Shown here piece by piece: positions 18,696 through 26,722 of a DNA stretch of 47,526 bases. Every line of letters starts with the position of its first letter. Position 1 is the stretch's first letter. The translations under genes and the position numbers were made by a program. The stretch comes from Pedobacter sp. ASV12 (GTDB lineage Bacteria; Bacteroidota; Bacteroidia; Sphingobacteriales; Sphingobacteriaceae), in the NCBI RefSeq assembly GCF_016429155.1, contig NZ_JAELUC010000029.1, positions 1 to 47,526 of the forward strand, in the 5' to 3' direction. The notes under the pieces were generated by a model that was given only the letters and a program-made list of their open reading frames with translations, was not told where the DNA came from and did not search any database.

Positions 18696-19623
18696 ACTTG
18701 TTTCAATCGTTATCCCGGCCCACAATGAGGAAGAGAACATCATCGTTATTGTAGACAGGATAGAGAAAGTATTCGACACCTTGCCCTACAGGTTCGAAAT
18801 CCTGGTAGTAGACGACGGGGGTACGGATAAGACACTGGAAGTGATCGAAAACCTGGCTAAGGCAAAAGACAATTTCTTTTACGTTGAGTTTTCGAGAAAT
18901 TTTGGACATCAGCCCGCATTAAAGGCTGGTTTGGACTATGCCAATGGCGACTGCGTAATTTCGTTGGATGCAGATCTGCAACACCCGCCGGAATTGTTCA
19001 GGCAAATGCTCCAAAAGTGGGAAGAAGGCTACGACATTGTATACACCCGCCGAAAGGAAGACAAGACACTGCCGTTTAAGAAGCGTAAAACCTCTTATTA
19101 TTTCTACAGGCTGCTCAATTCGCTTTCCGACATCGAAATTGAGCCTGGTACGGCCGATTTTAGGCTGTTAGACAAAAAGGCCGTCAAAATTTTCAGGGAT
19201 TTTAAAGAGAATGATTTGTTTATCAGGGGATTGGTTAAATGGTTAGGATTTAGACAATGTCCGATAGATTATATTCCGGAAGCCCGTTTTGCCGGAGCCA
19301 GCAAATACAACGTCAGCAAAATGCGTAAGCTGGCTATACAAGGCGTAACCTCGCTCAGCACCAAGCCTTTGCATACAGCCGCCTATCTGGGATTCTTTTT
19401 CTCGCTCATGTCGGTACTTTACGTTCCGTATGTTCTTTATGCATTTTACGTGGGCAAACCAGTTAGTGGCTGGGCATCGCTCATCATGACTGTTGCCTTT
19501 TTTGGCGGATTGCAGCTCATCATCCTGGGTATTATCGGCATTTACATTGGCAAAATGTTTATGCAGACCAAAAACAGGCCGAATTACATTATCCGTTCAA
19601 CTAATATAGAAGGGATACTCTAG
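18688..19623 (+). CDS. GtrB/ArnC/DPM1-type glycosyltransferase 2
   Basis: Builds a polyprenyl-phosphate-linked sugar on the cytoplasmic face. The GT-A fold (SIVIPAHNEEENI, LVVDDGGTDKTLEVI) is followed by the metal motif D94-A-D96 in SLDADLQHPPELF and by GTADFRLLDKKAV. The C terminus has two hydrophobic helices (about 230-256 and 266-290) that anchor it, as in GtrB and ArnC. 311 residues. It overlaps the GT87-like gene by 8 bases and shares one base with the deacetylase gene, so the three are translated as a unit. The sugar is unknown; the neighbouring deacetylase hints at an N-acetylated one. Confidence 0.9.
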   Translation: MNKLVSIVIPAHNEEENIIVIVDRIEKVFDTLPYRFEILVVDDGGTDKTLEVIENLAKAKDNFFYVEFSRNFGHQPALKAGLDYANGDCVISLDADLQHPPELFRQMLQKWEEGYDIVYTRRKEDKTLPFKKRKTSYYFYRLLNSLSDIEIEPGTADFRLLDKKAVKIFRDFKENDLFIRGLVKWLGFRQCPIDYIPEARFAGASKYNVSKMRKLAIQGVTSLSTKPLHTAAYLGFFFSLMSVLYVPYVLYAFYVGKPVSGWASLIMTVAFFGGLQLIILGIIGIYIGKMFMQTKNRPNYIIRSTNIEGIL

Positions 19624-20408
19624 TGTTTTTGATCAGTTTTGACATCGAAGAGTTCGATATGGCTTTCGAATATGGAAAATCCATAGCTTTCGAAGCGCAA
19701 ATCAGTATTTCGGTTGAGGGCTCGCACCAAATCCTCGATCTTTTAAAGAAGCATCAGGTAACGGCTACTTTCTTCTCAACGGCCGTATTTGCTCTACATG
19801 CACCCGAAATTATCGAACGTATTAAAAGGGAGGGCCATGAATTGGCCTCCCATAGTTATTACCATTCTAAGTTTGCCACCGAAGACCTGGCCTTGGCCAA
19901 ACAGCAATTGGAAGAACTCTCGGGCTTGCCTATAGCAGGCTTCCGGATGCCCAGGATGATGCCGGTTGACGAGCAGGAAATTGCCAAAGCGGGCTATTTG
20001 TACAACAGTTCCATCAATCCCACTTATTTGCCGGGAAGGTACAATAACTTGGGTGTTTCGAGGACTTATTTTGAGAAAGAAGGCGTATGGCAGCTGCCGG
20101 CATCAGTTAGCCCGATGTTTCGTATTCCGCTGTTTTGGCTGTCTTTTCATAATTTCCCGCTTTGGCTATACAAGCATTTGTTGCGCAGGGCCTATCAGAA
20201 AGATGGTTATGTAAACATCTACTTTCATCCATGGGAATTTACGTCGTTAAACGATAAGCAGAAATTTGGATTTCCTGGCTATGTAAGTAAAAATTCAGGT
20301 CCGCAAATGATTGCAAGAATGGATAAATTATTAGCCTGGGTAAACAAAAAAGGCTATAAAAGTAGTACCATAGCCGATTTTGTCAAGAAAATCAAGCCTC
20401 TTTCCTGA
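19623..20408 (+). CDS. Polysaccharide deacetylase (NodB-type)
   Basis: A metal-dependent N-deacetylase or deformylase. The NodB motifs are visible: ISFDIEEFD (catalytic and metal aspartate D7), the metal histidines H77 and H81 in ASHSYYHSKF, and motif 3 GFRMPRMMP (R108, P110). At 261 residues it is the short, soluble type without a signal peptide, so it would act on a cytoplasmic-face substrate such as an undecaprenyl-phosphate sugar, as ArnD and NaxD do; that comparison is inference. The start is GTG at 19623, whose G is the last base of the upstream stop. Its 3' end overlaps the convergent gtrA-like gene by 17 bases. Confidence 0.88.
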   Translation: MFLISFDIEEFDMAFEYGKSIAFEAQISISVEGSHQILDLLKKHQVTATFFSTAVFALHAPEIIERIKREGHELASHSYYHSKFATEDLALAKQQLEELSGLPIAGFRMPRMMPVDEQEIAKAGYLYNSSINPTYLPGRYNNLGVSRTYFEKEGVWQLPASVSPMFRIPLFWLSFHNFPLWLYKHLLRRAYQKDGYVNIYFHPWEFTSLNDKQKFGFPGYVSKNSGPQMIARMDKLLAWVNKKGYKSSTIADFVKKIKPLS

Positions 20409-20883
20409 CCGTTTTGAACGAAAAATAGGTTTGGCAAAAATAGCTGAACAAAGAAAGCACCACGATGATGATTGCCTGTGATGGCGTTGCCCAAAATCCG
20501 AAGTAACCTACCAATAAGTGCAAGAGGAAATAATCGAGAAAGATATTGGTTACCGTGAGGCTGGCATAGCGTACAAACTGTACGTGTCCCAATAGGTTGG
20601 AGGATTGAAACACTACATATTTATTGAGGCAAAAACCTATTGGAAAGCTAATGGAAAGAGCCAGCAGATAGGCTGCGATGTACCTCGATATGGCAAAGCC
20701 CAGTACATAGATCACTTTATCTGTAAAGAGAAAATTGTAGCTGACCGAGAAAACCAGCAGGTTGAGCAGGGCATTGCTGCCACCACAAAAGGCATATCTG
20801 AACGTTTGAATCCCAATCAGCCTCCTGAATGGCGGATAAAAGAAGTCGATAAAGCTTAAAATAAAGTCTCTGACCCGTTGCAT
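20392..20883 (-). CDS. GtrA-family membrane protein
   Basis: A 163-residue protein with four predicted membrane helices and the GtrA opening FRYAFCGGSNALLNLLVF. GtrA proteins are proposed to flip polyprenyl-phosphate sugars, working with a GtrB-type synthase such as the one encoded at 18688. It starts directly after the stop of the phosphorylase gene (no base between) and probably shares its transcript, while its end overlaps the deacetylase gene on the other strand. The flippase role and the partnership with the convergent operon are inference. Confidence 0.9.
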   Translation of the reverse strand: MQRVRDFILSFIDFFYPPFRRLIGIQTFRYAFCGGSNALLNLLVFSVSYNFLFTDKVIYVLGFAISRYIAAYLLALSISFPIGFCLNKYVVFQSSNLLGHVQFVRYASLTVTNIFLDYFLLHLLVGYFGFWATPSQAIIIVVLSLFSYFCQTYFSFKTVRKEA

Positions 20884-21750
20884 TTAGGCTAGTCTTTCTA
20901 AAACGGTTTTAATGGCTTTCTCTACGATTTTTTCGGGCTGGCTGCTAAACTCAAACTTTACGCGACTAGCCAGAATGGCATTGACCGACAATGCTTGATG
21001 TCCGAGTGTTTTGGCCAAGGCATAAATACCTGCTGTTTCCATTTCGAGGTTGGTGATGCGGTGTTTGCCCTGTGCAAAGCTGTTGAGCTGACTGATGAAA
21101 TCGGGCACTGCATTTTTGGCCCTGACCTGCCTGCCTTGGGGCGCATAAAAGCCTGGAGCGGTAATGGTAATGCCCTGTACCATGTCTTTTCCAATGGTTT
21201 GCAGCAGGGTGTCGTTGGCTGCAGTGAGGTAAGGATGAATGCTTCTGATATGCGAAAAATGCGTTTTGATACTTTCCAATAAGCTGTGTTCTTCGCCTGA
21301 TACCTGATGGATGTAATAATTCATCAAAGCATCGAAACCCAAACCGTATGACGAGACCAGTATGGTGCCCATTGGGATATCGGGCTGGATAGCTCCAGAA
21401 GTACCGATCCGGATAATATCCAGTGATTTTAATTCGTCTTTGATGGTTCTGGTTGCAAAATCGATATTAACCAGGGCATCCAATTCGTTAAAAACAATAT
21501 CGATATTATCGGTTCCGATGCCCGTAGAGATTACCGTTATGCGTTTTTTGCCAATATAACCGGTATGGGTAATAAATTCTCTTTTGCCTTTTTTAAGCTC
21601 TATCGAATCAAAATGCTTGCTGATTTCGGGTACACGGTCCAAATCGCCAACGGTAATTACCGTATCGGCAATATCTTCGGGCAATAAATTCAAATGATAA
21701 ATGCTGCCGTCGGGATTAATGATCAAATCGGCCTCTGATAGTTTTTGCAT
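20884..21750 (-). CDS. Nucleoside phosphorylase (uridine phosphorylase-like)
   Basis: Splits a nucleoside with phosphate into base and pentose-1-phosphate in salvage. Family motifs: VITVGDLDRVPEI, ISTGIGTDNIDIVFNEL, IIRIGTSGAIQPDIPMGTIL and the late TNLEMETAGIYALAKTLG. The 288-residue size and the EMETAG motif fit the Udp/PNP branch; the preferred nucleoside cannot be told. The next gene (gtrA-like) follows with zero spacing although the functions seem unrelated. Between 21751 and 21859 only a weak hairpin was seen. Confidence 0.88.
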   Translation of the reverse strand: MQKLSEADLIINPDGSIYHLNLLPEDIADTVITVGDLDRVPEISKHFDSIELKKGKREFITHTGYIGKKRITVISTGIGTDNIDIVFNELDALVNIDFATRTIKDELKSLDIIRIGTSGAIQPDIPMGTILVSSYGLGFDALMNYYIHQVSGEEHSLLESIKTHFSHIRSIHPYLTAANDTLLQTIGKDMVQGITITAPGFYAPQGRQVRAKNAVPDFISQLNSFAQGKHRITNLEMETAGIYALAKTLGHQALSVNAILASRVKFEFSSQPEKIVEKAIKTVLERLA

Positions 21751-21859
21751 GTGTTCAATTGTTTATATCGTTCGATTGCAGTATTGCTTGATTTGCGCAT
21801 GGCTGGTGCTTCGCTTCACCATCATAAACAATATAGCAATTTAACCATAATTTGAAATA

Positions 21860-22474
21860 TTAAATCGTATAGAGATATTTTACTTTTAATCCGTTTACCT
21901 TTTCCAGCTTGCCCAGTACCAAATTAAGGTTGGTTTTTCGCACTTCGAAGCGCAATACGCATTTCAGGTCGAAGTTTTGCGCCAATAGTTGCAGTTCTTC
22001 TTCTTTCATGATGCGCATCACCGGGTTCATTTCGAGGTAGTCGAATTCGGCTTCGTAAATGTCGTTTACGGTTTGGGTAACGATCTCACTGGCCTGCAAG
22101 GCTTCAACCGAGGCCGATTTGTAGGCATTGATCAGGCCAGGAACACCCAATAAAGTGCCCCCAAAATAGCGGACTACTACCATGAGGATATTGGTTACAT
22201 CGGCCGAAAGCAACGAATTGAGGATCGGACGGCCTGCTGTACCCGAAGGTTCGCCATCATCGTTTAGCTTAAATACATTACGGTCTTGGCCCAAACGAAA
22301 AGCCCAACAAAAATGCCTGGCCTTGGCATGCTCGGCCCTCAACTTGCTTAACACGGGCTTCAGCTCGGCTTCGTTTTTAAAAGGGTAGGCATAGGCGATG
22401 AATTTGCTGCCTTTGTCGCGAAAAATTCCTTCGGCGGGGCCCTTTATGGTTTGGTAGGTATCATCAAACAGCAT
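21860..22474 (-). CDS. yigZ: YigZ/IMPACT family protein
   Basis: A 204-residue protein of the UPF0029/IMPACT family. Typical motifs are KGSKFIAYAYP, ARHFCWAFRLG, DDGEPSGTAGRPIL and VVRYFGGTLLGVPGLINAY. The eukaryotic homologue regulates the eIF2 kinase GCN2; the bacterial role is not settled. Cytoplasmic. It overlaps the EamA gene by 11 bases and is the last gene of the ribD-EamA-yigZ series. Confidence 0.92.
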   Translation of the reverse strand: MLFDDTYQTIKGPAEGIFRDKGSKFIAYAYPFKNEAELKPVLSKLRAEHAKARHFCWAFRLGQDRNVFKLNDDGEPSGTAGRPILNSLLSADVTNILMVVVRYFGGTLLGVPGLINAYKSASVEALQASEIVTQTVNDIYEAEFDYLEMNPVMRIMKEEELQLLAQNFDLKCVLRFEVRKTNLNLVLGKLEKVNGLKVKYLYTI

Positions 22475-23330
22475 GCAGCTTGGATAAAGTAATCAGAATA
22501 ATAGCGGCCAATGCTAAAACCAGTCCCAGGTAATTGAGCTTGGTTAATCTTTCCTTAAACAATACAATGCCAATAAAGCTTCCGGCTATAATGACACCCA
22601 TATTCATGGTAGCAAAAACCGTAGATGGATTTGCCGACATGGCTTGATGGGCTTTCAGGTAGAAAAGGATATTGCCAAAATTGAAAAAGCCAAGCACGCA
22701 GCCACAAATAAAGTTGACCAGTTGCAGCTTGGTCTTTTTAATCGATGCCAAATACAGGATATAAGCCAAAGACAATACAAAGCAGATGCAGAATATCACA
22801 AAAAGCGAAGTGGTAAAGGGCATTACCGTAATTTGGCTTACCAGTTTCAGCAACACGTCTATTACGCCAAAACCCACAAAAACGAGCAACAGGTACAGCC
22901 ACGATTTTTTCGACGAAACACCTTCAGATTTGCGGTACATGGTAAAGACAATAGCCACAAAGCCGAAAATAAGGCCCACGTATTTCAAGCGGTCAAAACT
23001 ATCGTTGAATAGGAAATAAGCCGCGCATAGCGAAATAAACAGCGACAAACGCTGGGCAATATCAGTACGGGCCAAGCCGGCCTGCCTAACGGCAATACCT
23101 TGAAACAAAAAAATGGAAGGCAGTAAAATACCCAAGGCCGGGAATACCCACGAAATGTGGGCCAAGCTCACATCGCCCAAATTCGGCTTGAAAAATACAG
23201 CACTGAGCACAATGGCAAATAAGTAGTTCCAGGTTACGGCCTGCATGACATTAATTTCGTAACGTTTAGCCATTTTGAGCAATACGCCCACGGTAACACT
23301 GCAAATAATGCTTAGCGCTAAATAAATCAT
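22464..23330 (-). CDS. EamA/DMT-family transporter
   Basis: A 288-residue inner membrane protein with about ten hydrophobic helices arranged as two EamA repeats, of the drug/metabolite transporter superfamily. The repeats are seen in the pairs FPALGILLPSIFLFQGIAVR and SFIGIVLFKERLTKLNYLG; the second ends in the common signature of a short loop plus LALAAIILI. Substrate unknown. It follows ribD after 3 bases and overlaps yigZ by 11, so all three are likely on one mRNA. Confidence 0.87.
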   Translation of the reverse strand: MIYLALSIICSVTVGVLLKMAKRYEINVMQAVTWNYLFAIVLSAVFFKPNLGDVSLAHISWVFPALGILLPSIFLFQGIAVRQAGLARTDIAQRLSLFISLCAAYFLFNDSFDRLKYVGLIFGFVAIVFTMYRKSEGVSSKKSWLYLLLVFVGFGVIDVLLKLVSQITVMPFTTSLFVIFCICFVLSLAYILYLASIKKTKLQLVNFICGCVLGFFNFGNILFYLKAHQAMSANPSTVFATMNMGVIIAGSFIGIVLFKERLTKLNYLGLVLALAAIILITLSKLHAV

Positions 23331-23333
23331 GTT

Positions 23334-24380
23334 TTATGAAAGTGTGTAAATTTTAAGTACGTCGGTTCCCATAGCTGTTTCCGAAACCAGTGTTCCGGCA
23401 ATAGCAGGTGCTAATATACCATTTGGCCACGTGGTTTGCGAAGTAAATATTCTGGCTTCGTCCCAAAGATTGGCTGCGATGAACTGGTTTAGGATCTGTG
23501 CGCCCCCCTCGATAATGACCGATTGGATATCCATCAGGTAAAGCTGGAAGGCTATTTTTTGTGCCAAATAAAACGACATATCTTCCATTTGTACAAAATG
23601 GACATTGTTTTGCACATCAGTTTTTACCTCGTTAAAAATAATGGCTTTAGAGGCCTCGTCATAAAGATGGTGTGAATTTGGCACCTCCAGGTTTCTATCG
23701 ATGAGGATACGCACCGGATTTTTGCCAGATACATTTCTGGCCGTTAAACGTGGGTTATCGTTCAGCGCAGTTTGCTTGCCCACCAAAATGGCATCTTCTT
23801 CGGTACGCCATACATGGTTTAGCTGGTTGGCCAATGGCCCCGAGATCCAGGCTTGTCCGCCATTTGCTGGCGCGAAATAGCCATTGGCAGTCTGGGCCCA
23901 TTTGAGGATGATAAACGGACGCTGTGCTTTTATCCTAGTCAAAAAACGACGGTTCAGCTGCTTGCATTGCGCCTCTAAAACACCGGTTTGTACCTGTACA
24001 CCACCAGCTTTTAGCTTTTCAATCCCCTTGCCGTTTACCCCTGCAAAAGGATCGGCACTGCCAATCACTACTTTTTTGAGCTGATGCTTAACCAAAAGGT
24101 CGGCACAGGGTGGCGTTTTGCCAAAATGCGCACAAGGCTCGAGGCTGACATAGGCCGTAGCATTTTTGAGCAGGAGCGGAGCCGAATCGGCGTGGCGCTT
24201 AAATACGTCGTTAATGGCATTAACTTCGGCATGGGCTTCGCCAAATTTCTGGTGATAGCCTTCGCCAATGATTTGGTTTTGATGAACAATCACACAGCCC
24301 ACCATAGGATTAGGACTAACCTGTCCCATACCCATAACAGCCAATTCCAAGCAACGCTGCATGTAAAATTCGTCGTTCAT
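23334..24380 (-). CDS. ribD: Riboflavin biosynthesis deaminase/reductase
   Basis: Bifunctional enzyme for the second and third steps of riboflavin synthesis from GTP. The N-terminal deaminase has its zinc ligands H50 (in HAEVNAI), C83 and C92 (EPCAHFGKTPPC). The C-terminal reductase begins FIILKWAQTANGYFAP, where many homologues have a DG in place of NG. I chose the ATG at 24380 over the GTG one codon upstream (24383) because a good -7 box (CAAAAATA on the plus strand, 24386-24393) ends 5 bases before it. First gene of the ribD-EamA-yigZ set and divergent from prmC. Confidence 0.95.
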   Translation of the reverse strand: MNDEFYMQRCLELAVMGMGQVSPNPMVGCVIVHQNQIIGEGYHQKFGEAHAEVNAINDVFKRHADSAPLLLKNATAYVSLEPCAHFGKTPPCADLLVKHQLKKVVIGSADPFAGVNGKGIEKLKAGGVQVQTGVLEAQCKQLNRRFLTRIKAQRPFIILKWAQTANGYFAPANGGQAWISGPLANQLNHVWRTEEDAILVGKQTALNDNPRLTARNVSGKNPVRILIDRNLEVPNSHHLYDEASKAIIFNEVKTDVQNNVHFVQMEDMSFYLAQKIAFQLYLMDIQSVIIEGGAQILNQFIAANLWDEARIFTSQTTWPNGILAPAIAGTLVSETAMGTDVLKIYTLS

Positions 24381-24385
24381 CACTG

Positions 24386-24393
24386 CAAAAATA
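24386..24393 (-). promoter_or_regulatory. -7 element close to the ribD start
   Basis: TATTTTTG on the minus strand fits TAnnTTTG and ends 5 bases before the ribD ATG, suggesting a leaderless or nearly leaderless message. A TTTG is found 13 bases upstream (24410-24407), closer than usual. Confidence 0.4.
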
Positions 24394-24438
24394 GTCGATT
24401 GGCCGACAAATCAGTCATTGTTGCCTAATTTATTCTGA

Positions 24439-24470
24439 TTGTATTTTGTAATAACGTTTAGCTATTTTTG
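24439..24470 (+). promoter_or_regulatory. Putative prmC promoter
   Basis: TTG (24439-24441), 21 bases, then TATTTTTG (24463-24470), ending 5 bases before the prmC ATG at 24476. The mirror image of the ribD arrangement on the other strand. Confidence 0.45.
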
Positions 24471-24475
24471 CCCGA

Positions 24476-25339
24476 ATGAAGCTTAAAGAACTGGCAATCA
24501 AATTTAATTCGGAACTAAGTGCCTTGTACGATGACGCGGAAAGCCAGGCTCTTTTCCTGATGGCTTTAGCGCAATTACTGCACATCAAACACCATGCTTA
24601 CCTGCTTAGGAAGGAAGAAACATTAACTACCAGCGATTTGGCAAAGTTTGAAGGCTTGTTAGCCGAATTGGTTACTGGCAAGCCCATTCAATACATTTTT
24701 GGCGAGGCCCATTTCTTTGGGCTTTCTTTTAAAGTAAATCCTGAAGTGCTTATTCCGAGGCCGGAAACCGAAGAGTTGGTAGATTGGGTTATTCAAACCG
24801 TCCATAATTCGCCGTTGGCCAGTGGCCATAAACGCCTGCTCGATATTGGAACCGGAAGTGGCTGCATCGCCATAGCTTTGAAAAAGCACTTGCCTCAATT
24901 TGATGTTACGGGATTGGACATGGCGGCATCAAGCTTGGCTATAGCACAGGAAAATGCAGAATTGAACAGGGTTGAAGTGGAGTTTAAGTGGCAAGACATT
25001 CTCCAAATGCAGCATACCAAACTGCAGGAGCCTTATGCCATTATTGTAAGCAATCCGCCTTACATTACCCAAACCGAAAAAGAAGGCATGCATCAAAACG
25101 TGCTGGCCAATGAGCCGCATCGCGCACTGTTTGTGAGCAACGAAAAACCATTGGTTTTTTACGAAGCCATCGCCAATTTTGCCTTATTGAATTTAGGGCA
25201 GGGAGGGTTGCTGTTTTTCGAGATCAATGAGCATTTAGGTCAAGAAACAGTTGATTTACTAAATCATAAAGGATTTAAAAACATTGAATTAAGAAAAGAT
25301 ATGCAAGGCAAGGATCGAATGGTTTGCAGCAGGCTTTAG
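24476..25339 (+). CDS. prmC: Peptide chain release factor glutamine methyltransferase
   Basis: Methylates the glutamine of the GGQ motif in release factors RF1 and RF2. The SAM-binding motif is LLDIGTGSGCIAIALK (121-136), the catalytic NPPY is at 193-196 (IVSNPPYITQTE), and the family's linker motif VLIPRPETEELV (91-102) is present. 287 residues, normal length. It converges on xerD with only 9 bases between the stops. Confidence 0.95.
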   Translation: MKLKELAIKFNSELSALYDDAESQALFLMALAQLLHIKHHAYLLRKEETLTTSDLAKFEGLLAELVTGKPIQYIFGEAHFFGLSFKVNPEVLIPRPETEELVDWVIQTVHNSPLASGHKRLLDIGTGSGCIAIALKKHLPQFDVTGLDMAASSLAIAQENAELNRVEVEFKWQDILQMQHTKLQEPYAIIVSNPPYITQTEKEGMHQNVLANEPHRALFVSNEKPLVFYEAIANFALLNLGQGGLLFFEINEHLGQETVDLLNHKGFKNIELRKDMQGKDRMVCSRL

Positions 25340-25348
25340 CTTTTTAAT

Positions 25349-26248
25349 TTACGATCTCGGATGAAACTGCGTGATGACGGTTTTCAGGTAATCGCGGTCT
25401 AAGTGGGTATAGATTTCGGTGGTGGTGATGCTGGCATGGCCCAACATTTCTTGTACCGCCCTTAAATCGGCGCCCCCTTCAATTAAATGCGTAGCAAAAG
25501 AATGTCTCAGGGTATGCGGACTGATATTTTTACGGATATTGGCCGCCACTGCCAGCGATTTGAGCAACTTGAATACAGAAATCCGCGATAAGCTGCTACC
25601 CGAACGGTTCAGGAATACAAAATCCTCATTTCCCTTTTTGATATCCAAATGAACACGGCATTCGTTAATGTAAATTTCCAATAACTTTAAGGCTGTTGAC
25701 CCAATAGGAACCAAGCGCTCTTTGTCGCCTTTTCCAAGCACCTTGATAAACTCCGTCTGCGGAAAGATATTCGAAATCCGAAGTGAAGTTAACTCGCTCA
25801 CCCTTAAGCCACAACCATATAGGAGTTCAATAATCGCTTTGCTTCGTATCCCCTCAGGTTTGGAGGCATCTATGCAACCGATCAACTTATTGATTTCGTG
25901 TATATTGAGCGTGTCGGGCAGCTTTCTGCTCAGTTTGGGAGCCTCTATCAGTACCGAGGGATCTTCGACGATGATTTCTTCCTGCAGTAGATAGCCAAAA
26001 AAAGACTTGATACCCGATATAACCCTGGCCTGGGTAGTGGCTTGCATGCCTAAATCGTTAAGCCAGGTGATAAAGTTCCTCAAATCATCCAGCTGCACTT
26101 CTTTTAACAGCAATTCTCGACCAATGGCATCGTAATATTGGCAAAGCTTCTGGATGTCGCCCTGATAGGCTTCTATAGAATTTGCAGCAAGCGAACGCTC
26201 TAACCTTAAATAATCGTTAAAACCTTTGAGATAGGGCTGTATGCTCAT
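25349..26248 (-). CDS. xerD: Tyrosine recombinase XerD
   Basis: Site-specific recombinase that, with XerC, resolves chromosome dimers at dif. The N-terminal core-binding domain (about 1-90) is followed by the catalytic domain with R149 (CGLRVSEL), K173 (GKGDKER), H245 and R248 (HTLRHSFATH), H271 and the nucleophile Y280 (EIYTHLD), each one position after the E. coli XerD residues. 299 residues. Single-copy housekeeping context (prmC, aroQ), so not a mobile-element integrase. Confidence 0.95.
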   Translation of the reverse strand: MSIQPYLKGFNDYLRLERSLAANSIEAYQGDIQKLCQYYDAIGRELLLKEVQLDDLRNFITWLNDLGMQATTQARVISGIKSFFGYLLQEEIIVEDPSVLIEAPKLSRKLPDTLNIHEINKLIGCIDASKPEGIRSKAIIELLYGCGLRVSELTSLRISNIFPQTEFIKVLGKGDKERLVPIGSTALKLLEIYINECRVHLDIKKGNEDFVFLNRSGSSLSRISVFKLLKSLAVAANIRKNISPHTLRHSFATHLIEGGADLRAVQEMLGHASITTTEIYTHLDRDYLKTVITQFHPRS

Positions 26249-26270
26249 TCAGATTATGGAGTTTTTTTTA

Positions 26271-26286
26271 TAACATTGCAATGTTA
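26271..26286. promoter_or_regulatory. 16-base perfect palindrome upstream of aroQ
   Basis: TAACATTGCAATGTTA equals its own reverse complement. It lies in the 51-base gap between the divergent xerD and aroQ starts, ending 13 bases before the aroQ ATG, a place where a dimeric regulator could act on either gene. No regulator gene is nearby. Confidence 0.45.
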
Positions 26287-26299
26287 CATAATATTAGGC

Positions 26300-26716
26300 A
26301 TGAAGATACAAATTATTAATGGCCCCAACCTTAACCTGCTGGGCCTGCGTGAACCAGGAATTTATGGCAGCCAGTCGTTTGACGAATATTTGGAACAGTT
26401 GCGCGAGCAATACAGCATCATCGAGATTGCCTATTACCAAAGCAATGTGGAAGGGGAATTGATCAACAAACTGCACGAAGTTGGCTTTTCTTACGATGGC
26501 ATTATCATTAACGGTGGGGCCTATACCCACACTTCGGTAGCCATTGCCGACGCCATTGCCGGTATTAAAACACCAGTTGTAGAGGTTCATATTTCCAATA
26601 TCTATGCCCGCGAAGAGTTTCGACATGTTTCTTTAACCGGCAAAAACTGTAAGGGTGTGTTAACCGGTTTTGGTTTAGATGGCTACCGCTTGGCGTTAGA
26701 AAGCTTTTTAAAATAA
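26300..26716 (+). CDS. aroQ: 3-dehydroquinate dehydratase, type II
   Basis: Third step of the shikimate pathway. The 138 residues from the ATG at 26300 match the family: MKIQIINGPNLNLLG at the start, lid loop LREPGIYG with R17 and the catalytic tyrosine Y22, NGGAYTHTSVAIADAI, the catalytic H98 in EVHISNIYAREEFRH, and GFGLDGYRLAL at the end. An upstream in-frame TTG (26276) would add eight residues lying in a palindrome and is unlikely. The TlpA-like gene begins 6 bases after the stop. Confidence 0.96.
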   Translation: MKIQIINGPNLNLLGLREPGIYGSQSFDEYLEQLREQYSIIEIAYYQSNVEGELINKLHEVGFSYDGIIINGGAYTHTSVAIADAIAGIKTPVVEVHISNIYAREEFRHVSLTGKNCKGVLTGFGLDGYRLALESFLK

Positions 26717-26722
26717 CTGCTG

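Noticed and set aside
21780..21830. Hairpin between yigZ and the phosphorylase gene as a terminator
   Set aside because: The stem is only about five base pairs and no T run follows on either strand.
25349..26248. Tyrosine recombinase as the integrase of a mobile element
   Set aside because: All residues match XerD, neighbours are housekeeping genes, and no attachment-site repeats or cargo were seen.
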